Shown piece after piece: positions 24,991 to 36,620 of a DNA stretch of 64,000 nt (its first letter is position 1; the number at the start of each line of letters is the position of its first letter). Made by a program: the position numbers and the translations under genes. This DNA is from Membranipora membranacea (lineage: Eukaryota; Bryozoa; Gymnolaemata; Cheilostomatida; Membraniporidae): NCBI GenBank assembly GCA_914767715.1, contig OU612071.1:3222001-3286000 (forward strand), written 5' to 3'. The notes under the pieces are model-generated. The model worked only from the letters and a program-made list of their open reading frames with translations. It did no database searches and had not been told where the DNA came from.

Positions 24991-25770
24991 ACTGGTGCTC
25001 CAATATGTTGTAACAACTAAAATCGCCGATCAAGATTAATAATCCTAGACAGAACAGTAATATTGAGCCTTAGGATTGAGGCAACGAGGCATATATATGT
25101 GGTTGATAAGACACTGAACATTGTAGTAGTATTGGTGTTATCATTGTCTTGCGGTCTACATACAAGGGTTTTCAACTGAGAACTCGATCAATTTTGATCG
25201 GATTATGAAAATTGTAAAAAGTTTAACTGCTTGTCCTGAAGAGTTTACAACATCAAATTGATAACAAGATGATTCAGAATGTTAAACCTGGATTGTGGAC
25301 TGCAATAAATGATATCATACTTGCCACTAATCAATTAGTTGTCGTAATGTCACCCATCCATTGCCTCACTTAAACTGGATATGGTGCCCTGTCCAGGTTT
25401 ATTATTAAGTCTATGGCTGCTTTAAAAATATGTATATTAATAATATGCTCACTTGTAGAGATATGATAGTATATCACAGCTACTGTCAGGTAATGAGGTA
25501 GGGGCGAGAGCAAATCTTTCACTGCTACAAAAACAATAAATAGACATTGTTAAAACGATCATCCAATTGAAATTGAAAGCTCACTTAGTTGGAATGACGT
25601 GACTCGTTCTGCTTCTAGATATGCAGGACAACGCCTAGATAAAATGTCATTGCATGTTTTCAGCAATCTTTTTCAGGAGGACATGAGCCTAGAAAGGGAT
25701 TACAAAAGTATCTGTGTCCCAAAAAGAGATGGCATGATTCAGGAGACCTTTTGTACCAAGCTTCACAGAA
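24991..25770. other. Non-coding stretch, no gene seen
   Basis: No long frame, no repeat noticed. Confidence 0.45.
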
Positions 25771-25820
25771 GATGAATAAACTGCGTCATCATAATATTAT
25801 GATGATGCAGTTTATTCATC
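25771..25820. repeat. 50-bp near-perfect palindrome
   Basis: The arms GATGAATAAACTGCGTCATC... and its reverse complement are 25 bp each with one mismatch and no loop. It lies 60 bp before the large inverted repeat. Confidence 0.9.
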
Positions 25821-25880
25821 CATCGTCATCAATCGCATGATAGGAACTGTTGATCAGCCACTTCCTGTTTACAGCAGCCA

Positions 25881-26597
25881 CTCCTTGTGATTATTGAGAT
25901 TGAATTGCTTTCAGCTATTTCTATTTGTTGGCCAAAGATGCTCTGAGCATGGAGTTAGCTCTGAATGTTATGGTATGTGGACTGAGGGAGGCAAAGGTAA
26001 ATCAACTATCATAAGCCTGGTATATATTCATTACCTGTCTACAAAGGAGCTCTTGATGTTATACTATATAATTCTCAGCCATCTCAGTTATACGGTGTAC
26101 AGGAAGCAATTTTGGCATATTTCTCTCTCACTCTTGGATGGTAGTTCCCTAGTAGGTGTTGGCACTAGTACAGATAGTATTAAAATGTCAGACTAGTGGC
26201 AACACCGTTTAAAGTAATAAATTTTAATCTGTCAGCTTGAGTGCCACAAGCAGGGAGGTTAGCCAATAACAGGCATAATTACATAATTACCTTGATATCC
26301 TTGTTGTCAAAATTTTTAATTGTACAATTAAGTATAATTAACACTGTTTGTTAATCCTTCATACACATTCCATTGCACTTGTAACAAGTCATCATGACAC
26401 ACTTGTGGAATCAGAGAGACAGGAGTCATTGTAAGCTGACATAACTTCCTGTCTTTTGCTGCTGATAATGAATTGAGTTTTAAATTTCGCGAATATTCAT
26501 TTTTATAAAGATGGTTGTTTGGGTGTGATTGCAATCATGATCATTCTTTGTCAGAAGAGTGAGGGGCGGGAAGTTGTAACATTTTATGCAAAAAACT
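25881..26597 (+). repeat. Left arm of a large inverted repeat
   Basis: About 717 bp, nearly identical in reverse complement to 27,472-28,187. The outer end begins CCTTGTGATTATTGAG and the inner end finishes ATTTTATGCAAAA. The spacer between the arms is about 874 bp and unrelated. The arm has no short terminal inverted repeats of its own, so this is an inverted duplication of host DNA or of an unclassified element. Confidence 0.9.
25915..25996 (+). CDS. Putative internal exon in left arm, unknown family
   Basis: Flanked by acceptor GCTTTCAG and donor G|GTAAAT. It is 82 nt, phase 2 in and phase 0 out, giving 27 residues that include YFYLLAKDALSMELALNV. The copy in the other arm keeps both splice sites and the frame, differing by one replacement (A to D) and one silent change. 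I do not recognise the peptide and found no partner exons. A longer ATG frame in another register (25,894-26,196) lies over it and is less likely to be real. Confidence 0.4.
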
Positions 26598-27471
26598 AGA
26601 TAATTGTCCAAATTCCATTTGTATATTTTTATCAAATTATTTCACCAAACTCTGCATCAAAGCTGATCATTGTACAGAGTTATTATGCCAAGAATGAGAT
26701 TGCCTCGCAAAAAACCTTAAATTCTCTGGCGCCCTTATTCTCCAGTATTTGCAAAAAAGTTTCATTGATATTCCGCGCTTCTTGGTCAACTTCAAGAGTT
26801 GAGCAAGCATTATATGATAATCTGTGTGTTTATCCACAGGGTGGTTCATTTACAAATCTACTGGTACCTCATAAGTTCTGTGAAGGTGCCTATGAATGCC
26901 AGTGTAAACAAAATTAACATTCTTACTGGCTTATCTTGATTATGACTTCATGGGTAAATAACTTGGATACCAACAATACATCCAATTATGCTTGGCTAAG
27001 ATGTTGATGTTAATTGAAAGGTAAACAATTGGCAGATGACACTGTGAGAATCTTGTTCAAATTCAATAATAAGCTAATCTCAATGAAAATGATCAAACTG
27101 TACACTGTAGCCATTAATTGTATGCATCAAAGAGTTTGGTATGTTAAAGGTTATATCAACCTGAAATTCCAATCATTTCAACAAATTCAGATTAGGGGCT
27201 TGCAGGGCCATTACAGCTGTTAAATTTTAAAGCGATAAATTATTGCCTGGACAGCCTTTTGGCAGATAATCTTTCAAAGCTCTCAGATTATTATTATCGG
27301 CTGCATTGATAAATTTAGGATTTACAGAGACCACCAGACATTCTGTACAAACAGTTCTATTGTGTCATCGAATGATAGGCCTGTTAGATTTACTCTTGCT
27401 TCTCTCTACCCATATACCATAAAATTCAATTAATGGCTACAATGCACTGTTTAATCTGCCTGATAGAATTT

Positions 27472-28187
27472 TGCATAAAATGTTACAACTTCCCGCCCCC
27501 TCACTCTTCCGTCAAAGAATGATCATGATTGCACTTACACCCAAACAAACCATCATTTTAAAAATGAATATTCGCGAAATTAAAAATTCACGGCAGTCAT
27601 TATCAGCGGCAAAAGACAGGAAGTTAGGGCAGCTTACAATGACTCCTGTCTCTCTGATTCCACAAGTGTGTCATGATGACTTGTTACAAGTGCAATGGAA
27701 TTTTTGTGAAGGATTAACAAACAGTATTAATTATACTTAATTGGAGAATTAAAAAATTTGACAACAAGGATATCAAGGTAGTTATGTAATTATGCCTGTT
27801 ATTGGCCAATCTCCCTGCTTGTGGCACCCAAGCTGACAGATTAAAATTTATTACATTAAACGGTGTTGCCACTAGTCTAACATTTTAATACTATCTGTAC
27901 TAGTGCCAACACCTACTAGGGGACTACCATCCAAGAGTGAGACAGAACTATGCCAGAATTGCTTCTTGTACACCATATAACTGAGATGGCTGAGAATTAT
28001 ATAGTAAAACATCAAGAGCTCCTTTGTAGACAGGTAATGAATATATACCAGGCTTACGATAGTTGATTTACCTTTGCCTCCCTCAGCCCACATACCATAA
28101 CATTCAGAGCTAACTCCATGCTCAGAGCATCTTTGTCCAACAAATAGAAATAGCTGAAAGCCATTCACTCTCAATAATCACAAGGGG
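27472..28187 (-). repeat. Right arm of a large inverted repeat
   Basis: Reverse complement of 25,881-26,597 with a few percent differences and small indels. Arms point toward each other. Confidence 0.9.
28072..28153 (-). CDS. Putative internal exon in right arm, unknown family
   Basis: Inverted copy of the exon at 25,915-25,996: same 82-nt length, CTTTCAG acceptor, G|GTAAAT donor and open frame. Confidence 0.4.
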
Positions 28188-29951
28188 CGTAATTTAGACT
28201 ATGCCAATAATCAGCACTCATACTACTTGCTGTGACACCAAGTTTGAGTTTTTTTAGCATCAGTCAGCATATTTTCAGTAGTCAGTGATTCTGTGGATAA
28301 TATGGCCTCATTCACATATCACTTCTCTCCACTTAGGCATGTAGGACAGTTGATACAAAGTAATTCTTCGCTCATCTGGGGAGCGACGTTGTACATTTTT
28401 ATTAGTAGCAAAGTTTTCTGATAATTCTGCTAGCATAGTTTAGCTGATGTATTCTATTTATGCAGTTGCTCCCAATATTAACAGATTGCACAAAATATAA
28501 CGTAGGGTATGGTACAACACAGAAGAGTTGAACATAAGTATTTTGTCGCGTCATCATACTCATTACTAAGAGTTTTCAGTGCTTACAAAAATTGTGAGCC
28601 AACTATTCAAATGGAATGCTTTCATTTTCCATCATGATGATCCGAAAAGCCTCCCGCAATATAGATTTTGATGCTACCTTGCACAGCAATATCTATTCAT
28701 TACAGCATATCCAATTGTATGATATTGACTAGAACTGTAAAGGCTTATACTATGGCTATACAATATCAATAATGAAAGTAATTTATTTACCAGGCAGGGT
28801 TAATTACACAATAATGGTTGCTGGTTGGGTAATGATATATAGGTCAGTTTATGACAATTCTAGAATTGTACAGAATTGTCAGACAATTCTTGGGTATGAA
28901 ACGCAGTGGAATGGGATGAGAAAACCCCGCGAACTGACGAGATAAGTAAATTAGCATAACTCGCTATAAGGTAAGATAAGATAAGTACAAAATATGAGGC
29001 TCAGAGGCCAGATTAAAGCTAGTAAATTTTACCAGTTATAATACAGTACTGTGCTATTAACTAATTGAGCCTTGTCACATTGCTCAAGAAAAAATGAGTT
29101 CTTTAGGTGTAAAAAACTCTGTATATAATTTAATTTAAATTTAGCCTCTCTTGCCAAGCTTTGTTGTCTCCCCCTCCCCCCCCACCTTAAAAACTAAGGT
29201 TGTCAAGAGAGGCTTATGAAGCCTCAGACAATTTCTCACATTACATCACATTGTATCACAGACCTGTAAATCTCCGGGGTATAATTTAAAATTTCTCCAA
29301 GTGGTAGTGATATGCGCAGTGATGCATTCCTCACATTGTTTCACGGTCCTTAAGAGATCCAGCAAACTTCTGACATGACACTGACTGGTGTATATATAAA
29401 TCTCTGCCGTCAGATAAGGGCTTTTAATCTGTGACTGATTCACCCAGGCTCGTATGGGAACGTCCATTTTGTTTTTATATTTTGTAATATAGATTGTTTT
29501 TATTTATAATTATATGCCACATGATTATTGCATAATCTTGTATATTTACAGCTGAACACAATCCAGAAAAAATGTTCAAAGATGTATTGGAGCGCAGGAT
29601 AATGAGCTTGTTTTAATCAGATTTTACATTGACATATCGAACCAGCTGGTTATGATTCTAATCATAACCAACTTTGATCACTGCTAAATGTTCAATAGAT
29701 ATTAATTCATGTTTCAGTGAATCTACTATATCTGAGGTAAATATCATGGTATTTGTTTGGTCATTGTATGACATGTTCCACTGCAAAATATTCCTTCATC
29801 TTGCCACAGAAAGTTCTGAAAGACAAATTTCAAATTTTAGCTTGACTGCCACTAAACAAATAATGCTTGCTGCTTTGCTAGCTGTAAAATCAGCTGTTTT
29901 ACTTAGCAATATACTAGTGGTTCCAAGTGACAGGTTCCACTCACTATGTGA
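28188..29951. other. Non-coding stretch, no gene seen
   Basis: AT-rich. There is a C-run near 29,168 and short self-complementary ACAATTCTAGAATTGT-like sequence near 28,856-28,872. No supported gene. Confidence 0.45.
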
Positions 29952-30740
29952 TATTTAGCTGTCCAATTAGTCACTAGTTATGATGACAATTTATGGCTGG
30001 CCATTTGAGCATGCTGATGATTGACTACAAACTAATCTCCATCCTGTTTCAAAATCTGAGCAATGTCTATGACTAATATCCGCTTTGCATATAAATATTG
30101 TGATTGCTGTATGATTTGCTTCCAAATGATCATTGTCTCAATCTTGCTGGTCTATTGATTTATACTTATAGTAGCTGCTTTCTGCAATATTGCCACTATT
30201 TGCGATTGAAACAAATATTTTATGCGATGAAATCTAACAATTTTGGTGGTGATTACTCGAAGTCACAATAATACCGACCATCATGCATCACTTTTCATGT
30301 GGAGAGTTCACTGTAATCATAGACTTTAGTGTCAGCTTTCTGCTCTGAGGTATTTAGCTTTCCAAATAGTCACTAGTTATGATGTCAATTCATGGCTGGC
30401 CATTTGAGCATGCTGGTGATGATAACAACCTAATCTCCATCCTGTTTCAAAAACTGAGCAATGGCTATGACTAATATCTGTTTTGCATAATTATTGTTGT
30501 ATGATTTGTTACCAAATGTTTATTGTCCTAAGCTTGCTGGTCACGGTTATTGCTTGCAATTAGCTATGGATGGAGTGAATGACACACATACACACTGTCA
30601 GGTCTATTGATTTATGATCGTCACTTTTGCTTGCAGGTCAATAGCTGCTGATTTCTGTAATATTGTCACTATTAGCTTATAAAGTACAAATAACAATATT
30701 TCTGGTTGGGTTTTATTTTGGTTGATGTCCATAGCTGTTT
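29952..30740 (+). repeat. Tandem duplication with a unit of about 400 bp
   Basis: TAGTCACTAGTTATGATG and the following roughly 150 bp (GGCTGGCCATTTGAGCATGC, ATCTCCATCCTGTTTCAAAA) occur at 29,952 and again at 30,351. Later shared parts include TGTATGATTTG and CTTGCTGGTC. The second unit has an extra roughly 90 bp near 30,560-30,640. Confidence 0.75.
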
Positions 30741-30963
30741 GGTTTTGGATTATATCTTTGTCAAATCATTATCTTGAGGAAGGCCAATATTCTAAACCTG
30801 AATAAGGGAAGCTTGTTTACAGGTAGTCGTGAAAGAAAGTTCACACAAAATGCTTTGCTTTCTAGGCGCTAGTATATGAAGACGTTAGGCTGGTTGGTCT
30901 CTGTCTTAGTGAAATATATGCAACCTGATTGGTAAATGACCTCGAATCTTTTGCTCATTGCAG

Positions 30964-32968
30964 AAGCTCAGATTGAGGTTGACGATGAGCCGGAGTATGC
31001 TACGCTAGCTGACCTCCATGACATGACGGCAGATGATCTAGTTAATGACCCTTCATGGGAACCAAACTCCGAAGCTCAGGACATTGAGGAACCAATTACA
31101 TCTGCTATCCTGAATAGGGAATCTTTTGAAGCAATGTGGTAAGCTATTCTTTTGGTGATCAACTTGTGGCTGATAGTAGGATGTCAGGTTTTATTTGGCT
31201 GCTTATAGGATAGAAATGAAAAATAAAAAAATGGGTCTAGCCATAAGAATCCTAAGAACCAATACCTGCTTTTATATGCTCTGCATGTTGCAAATAATTT
31301 GTTTCAGATGTACAAAGTAGGAATTGATGAAATATGTTGCCCATACATTCATATATTTACAGAATCAGATCCCGTTTAGTTACCAGTTTTATAGTTATAG
31401 GTCCATCTGATTTGAGGAAATGAACTCCATTGCATTCACACATGCCCCCATTTACAACGCGAACAACTGTATTTGCTGTTATTTAGGAGCTGTGGTGCAA
31501 GCTTGGCAGCAGAAGTTCATTGTGTGTGGTGATAATCTCATACAGTTGCTGTTCAAGGTTACGTGTGAGAAATGTGGTGCAGCTAAAGGTTTGTTTGCTA
31601 GAAGGGCATAGTACGTAACAACAATTGGTATATAAATCATGACTGCTGTCATGAGAAGCATACTCAGTATTTTGCTGCAGGACCATCTTATTCAGAACTT
31701 TGTGATGTGTGTGTAATGATTGTCATGATGATCCTCTTTACCTGACCCAGGATAGGCAAACTTTATCAGCGCACAATTTTATTGGAAGATAATATTTCTG
31801 AGTGGAAGAGCTCACCTAGATGACAAAATTAATTCATTGTCAAAACGCAACGATTGTTCCCTAGTAGTGGCAAGTGATCAGACTCTTATTACGTCTTTTG
31901 CTAAAGTTTATTAGCCGGCAAGTGGAGTTGATCATGCACAGATGCTGTACACGTATTTGCTTGCTCATACAACCAATGTTTTTATTTTAGTTAGTGCGGA
32001 TGTTTCCGAGTATGGTGCGGTGGTATCTGTGACCATGCATTGTTCTAATCAGCACAAGACTGTTTGGCAGAGTGCCGGGCGATCAAGGTCAGACTCAAAG
32101 CCAATGAATGCTCTACTTTCTGGAGCCACTGGCTCTCAACCTGCTAAGGTCTCCGAGTGAGTTGCTAAATGATTTCACCTGAGGGCACAATCAAAATTTG
32201 ATGGAAATGAAGTTATCATATCAAAGTAAGGTCTGATTTTTTCATGTCAGTTGGTAGATTATATTGTTTGCAATTGTAAAACAGTTATAAGAAATGAAAA
32301 GGTTGATGGAGGCCAAATAGTCCAATTTTCAGTTGAGATGAAAAGTGGGAATAAATGCGCATAATGAATAGCACCTTCATGTTGTTGTAGATATATGAGT
32401 GCCAACAAGCTAAAGTTCCCATCGGAGAGCTTGTTTTTCAAGTATCAGTTGGAGATGTTTTGTGCCGTGGTCTTGCTTTGCTGGATGGAAGAGCAGGAGA
32501 AGGCCATACAGATGAGTAAGGCAAATGACGACCTCATCATTGGAGGATATGCTCGTTGTGATTGTGAGTAATTATGTCCAAAAGTTAGAGGTTGATCACA
32601 GATTTTCCTACCCGCGCAGTGAAAACCTTGAACACAACATTGTCACCAAAAGAAGGCCAATATAACTATTCAACTCTGCAATGAGACATAGAAGCTAAAT
32701 ATTATACAAAAATTGTAAGCAGCTTACAAGATCCCACCTTGATCTGGGCATGGTGGTGTGGTAACAATATCAATGGTGAGCCTTGCATACCAGATTTTGG
32801 GTTTTGTGAATGAGTCAGATTGCAATATTTTACTTATTATCTTCAGGTATGGGTTGTTGTGCTCAGTTCGGGAGCTACGGTGTCATGGACCTGAAAACTA
32901 ACAAGATTCTGCATCACAGTACCAAATCTGTGAAAATTCACTGTTTGAGCGGACAGATTGCCTCATAG
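30964..32968 (+). pseudogene. Spliced transposase-like gene, truncated
   Basis: Exons are 30,964-31,138, 31,487-31,588, 31,991-32,156, 32,391-32,563 and 32,847-32,968 (stop TAG). The last four join in consistent phases (1, 2, 1) with good splice sites. The first ends in phase 2 where phase 1 is needed. The order of motifs is an acidic DPSWEP-like segment, QKFIVCGDNLIQLLF, C-E-K-C, KTVWQSAG, then LIIGGYARCDCMGCCAQFGSYG and VMDLKTNKI. This matches a family of uncharacterised invertebrate and fish proteins, which I believe are DDE-type transposase derivatives, whose core is close to GGDGR-DSPGH-AKYGSY. Here the first D is Y (GGYAR) and the protein stops soon after, so it is probably inactive. 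The family identity is from memory. Confidence 0.55.
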
Positions 32969-35900
32969 GCAAAGTTACAGGTCAAAACAGGACTTGAGTC
33001 ATTACCTGCCCTACCATTTCCTTGTCCCTCTTTGAATCCATCTGCCAGCCAAAGATGCAATTTAGTCAATAAATTCAGCTATTCAAACCAACAAACGATG
33101 TACAAATGGAGGGCGAATGAGTAAAGATAAATGCAGGGGTCATCAACCTTTGTTGAATAAATCATAAAGCAGCAAGACAACACGGAACTAGGAATTTCTA
33201 AAAGGTCAAATATCTATGCATTGCATCTATGCAGGGAGGCACAGCCTATGGATCATCAGAACCTTTTTGTATTTGTTTCCTGTTACTAGAATATCAGGCC
33301 ATCGAGCAACTTCACAAAAAGTTGTCAAATGCTAATGGCTACTTTCATGAATATAAGACTGCACTCTCCAAAGAACAGGTGATTGACACCCAGTAGTTCT
33401 CAAAGACTACTTGACAATCTTTTAATCATCGGTAGAAAATAGTATAGTTATAGTGCAATATATAATGGTTGGGCTAAGATTTTAGGAGGCGTCTGAATTA
33501 GAGATATGAGTATTTGTTAAAGTCTTAATGCTTTATCTCTGCCAGTCTGGTCTATGGTTTGTGATCACAATATACTGCTGCATACCTGACTGCATTAGGA
33601 GGTCACACTTCACCTGCCAATCTCCGCTGTTTCTCTATCCTGTTACATGCAAAATATTTCATAGGCATCACCACCAGCATTAGCATATTAAGAAATATTT
33701 AGATATTTACATAACACTTTCAGGGCCTGATTCTGCGTAAGCGCTTATTTACCCATCCTTGTCTGCCATTTCGACATTATTTGTCAAAGTGTGCTTATTC
33801 TGTGCTTTCTTTTTTAAGGGATGATTATTGCTAGAGACAAAATTGATAGCGTATTCAGATATAGGGCATAGAGAGTAGGAAAAGGGCAATAGAAAAATTA
33901 AAGTGTAGAAATTTGTAGATGTATAACAAATATCATCGAAGGGACAGTCTGAGCTTATAGAGAAGACAGCCCAATGGTGAAGCTCAAAGGTCAAATACAA
34001 GCGCTCCATCAAGGATGAGTTCCCTCACAAGCTGTACTAATAACAGCACCCAGACAGGAAGCCAGGCTCGTGGGCACACAAGGTCTGATAGCCTATCATC
34101 ACAAACAACAAAAACCACATTCTCAGTTGAATTGACGCTCAATGGTTGAGAGACGTGAAACATTCAAAAGATCATTTTGAGCGATTTTCATTGTTGTTAT
34201 GCACCGTGGTTTAATGATCAAATTAATGATGAACAACAAAATAAATTTAGCAAGGGGATCGCATTGATTGTGGATGGAACAGGTGTGACGGGTTTTGCCG
34301 CTTGATCATCATGCAAAACTCTGCTAAAATGTACATTTTCTGTACCATTTCACTGAAATAAAGAGAGTCTCTATTTCTTTGCAATATATTGTTGTAGGAC
34401 GCTACAACAAGAACAGAAAATGAAAACTGACAGAAAAAGGAAAAGAAAAAAGGAGACGGTAAGATTGGGAAAGGGACTCTACTTATGACTGTTTACAGCT
34501 AAATTACTCATATGAGGAGAGTCACCCAAAGGGCTGGCGGCTAGTAGAGAAGACAATCTACTGATAGATCGTTACTGAGAAGATCTTGCTTGAGCAAGTC
34601 AGACATTTGTAACAGTGATTTGAGGTGAGCCTGTTCTATCAATTGTATTGAGTTTAGTTGTATCAGTTATTCTAAAACCTCTAATTTCAGATATAACAAA
34701 GTGCATGAGAAAAAAAATACCATTGTTTTTCAAGGAAGACTGGTTGCTATCTTGCCCAATGAATTCACCTTAAAGGGCAACCAAGGTTTCGCAGCAATGC
34801 ATTAATGGGTAGCAAATAATGTGCTGGGCAGCATCAGCTTTGTGCATTACGCGATGCAAAACTCAAAGTAGTTGCTGACTCTAAGCTGGGTAACACTTCA
34901 GTTTAGGGGAGGTTCCAAGACTTTGCTGTAATAATTATAGAGCACAGGCTAAATAATAACAGGAACAGGAAACTGCTATGTGGTATTCTCTTTTAGCTGA
35001 GATTGAGTACCTGATGGAAGAAATGTTTCACAAGGATTCTGGCTGAATAATCATCCGAATTATATTTTGTCTTTTTCCCCATGCAGAAGGTGCAATCTGC
35101 TATTAATCAATGGCCATCAATGAGAAGTTGTTTGAAACCTTGGTTGCCCTTTAAGAATAGTAAATTGTATGTTCTGGGTTTAAACAGACAGCTCAACAAT
35201 CAATGATCGCTTGTTACAGCTTTTGATCATTACCACCTTTCCGCTGAGAATCATAGGGACAGCACTGAATATAATGTTACTGGTCTGTTTTATCGTTTAT
35301 CATGTTTGTATACATTTTGGGGCAATCATTTGGTCCCGACCAGTGAGAAGAAAAGTGGAGGATATTCTGTGATCAAATAATTCAATGTTACCATCGGCTA
35401 GTGCCGCCCATTGTAAACTTGCTCACAAAAGGACAGTATAGAAAGACCAAATCAGATCAAAGTCAACACATTGGCTAATGAAACACCATTTGACACACTC
35501 ATCGAGTCCGGTTAGTACACTGGAGCGATGGCTTCAAGAAGTCCTAAGCTGATAAGCTGGATGTGTCCTTTTCTGTTCCATAAGTAGGAGTAGGATATCA
35601 ATCTGAGGTAAAGCCTCTTATAATGTTAATTAGTGCACAGTACTATTACCATCGAGTATTACGGGGATGTAGACTAGAAGTCGCTTACTTATATTTCAGC
35701 TCTCTGAGCTAAGTATGCAGCTTTTAACTCACAGCTGCAGTGAGTGTCAGCTGAATAATGAGAGCATTTGGACATGTATAATACTCAGTACGCACAAAAT
35801 GGTATGACATGTACACAAACTATGATAGATGAGGTATGATATAGGTATGAGCTTAGTGTGTGTGTAGATCTGATCCGGTTACCTCCCTCATAAAAACACA

Positions 35901-36299
35901 AATAGAGTTTCTCTATTCGTGGCTAAGCATCAATACAAAAGTTTATGTAGTTCTAAATGGGCATTAAAAGCGTAGTTGGCCGATGGGTGTTGTATGAATG
36001 GCAGCATCGTTGTTAACTACAATACAGCATTCCTATACAGCCAATATTGTTAAAAATCCTTTGTCTGATCAGACTAAGTACCTAAACTATGTCTTAGCAT
36101 GCAACATGGGCTGCACCAACAAACCCTCTACTATGAATGTTTCATAAAACTGGCTATTGGCCACATAGAACTGGAATTTTCTGTAATGATTCTATATGTA
36201 GCAGTAGTATCCTATTTTATTTAAATTCAAACATTAAAAAAGTACCTCTTTTTGCAGGCAAATTGTTGAGTTAACATGGTGAATCACTGGTAAACACAG
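32969..36299. other. Mostly non-coding; two small exon-like pieces
   Basis: 33,290-33,378 (+) has acceptor TTACTAG, donor CAG|GTGATT and an open frame containing LHKKLSNANGYFHEYKTALS. 34,398-34,458 (+) has acceptor TTGTTGTAG, donor ACG|GTAAGA and a basic KRKRKK run like a nuclear localisation signal. Their phases do not join to each other. They might be downstream exons of the transposase-like gene. The rest shows nothing. Confidence 0.3.
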
Positions 36300-36620
36300 G
36301 ATGAAATTTTGGAAGTTCGGTGGAAAGAAGATAAATTGTTTTGGTTAAATGCTAAGGCTGAATACCAAGAATGTTTTCTTGAAAAAGTCAAATTGATTGC
36401 ATCTGCAGTCGGCCGTAGGCGGTCGTTAAGGGGGTCACCCCCTTAACGACCGCCTACGGCCGCGATCGCCATCCCGAATGCTTTTAAGGGCTGGCTGTGG
36501 ATTGAGTCTGCTCGGCCTAAATTGAACAAACCTTTTGACACGTTTGTGCGCTCAGACAAGATGCTGAGTTTTGCTCTAAGCGGCAACAACTCAGTGATAA
36601 GATTAGTTCTTAGTATTTGA
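36300..36620 (+). pseudogene. Open frame interrupted by an in-frame palindrome
   Basis: After a possible acceptor AACACAG, codons from 36,300 read DEILEVRWKEDKLFWLNAKA and onward to V at 36,410. From 36,462 the same register reads AIAIPNAFKGWLWIESARP and onward to TGA at 36,618. The 51 nt between (17 codons) are palindrome sequence and add one TAA. Coding-like composition on both sides suggests one exon split by the palindrome. Family not recognised. Confidence 0.4.
36410..36462. repeat. Perfect GC-rich palindrome, 26-bp arms
   Basis: The left arm CGGCCGTAGGCGGTCGTTAA...GGGGT (36,410-36,435) is an exact reverse complement of 36,437-36,462, with a single C between. It is far more GC-rich than its surroundings, which suggests insertion of a foldback element or a palindromic mobile unit. 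Confidence 0.95.

Noticed and set aside
25894-26196. 100-residue ATG frame (and its inverted twin at 27,872-28,174) as a complete protein
   Set aside because: The frame runs through good splice sites and reads as non-coding beyond 25,996. The 82-nt exon in another register is better supported, and conservation of the long frame follows from the inverted duplication.
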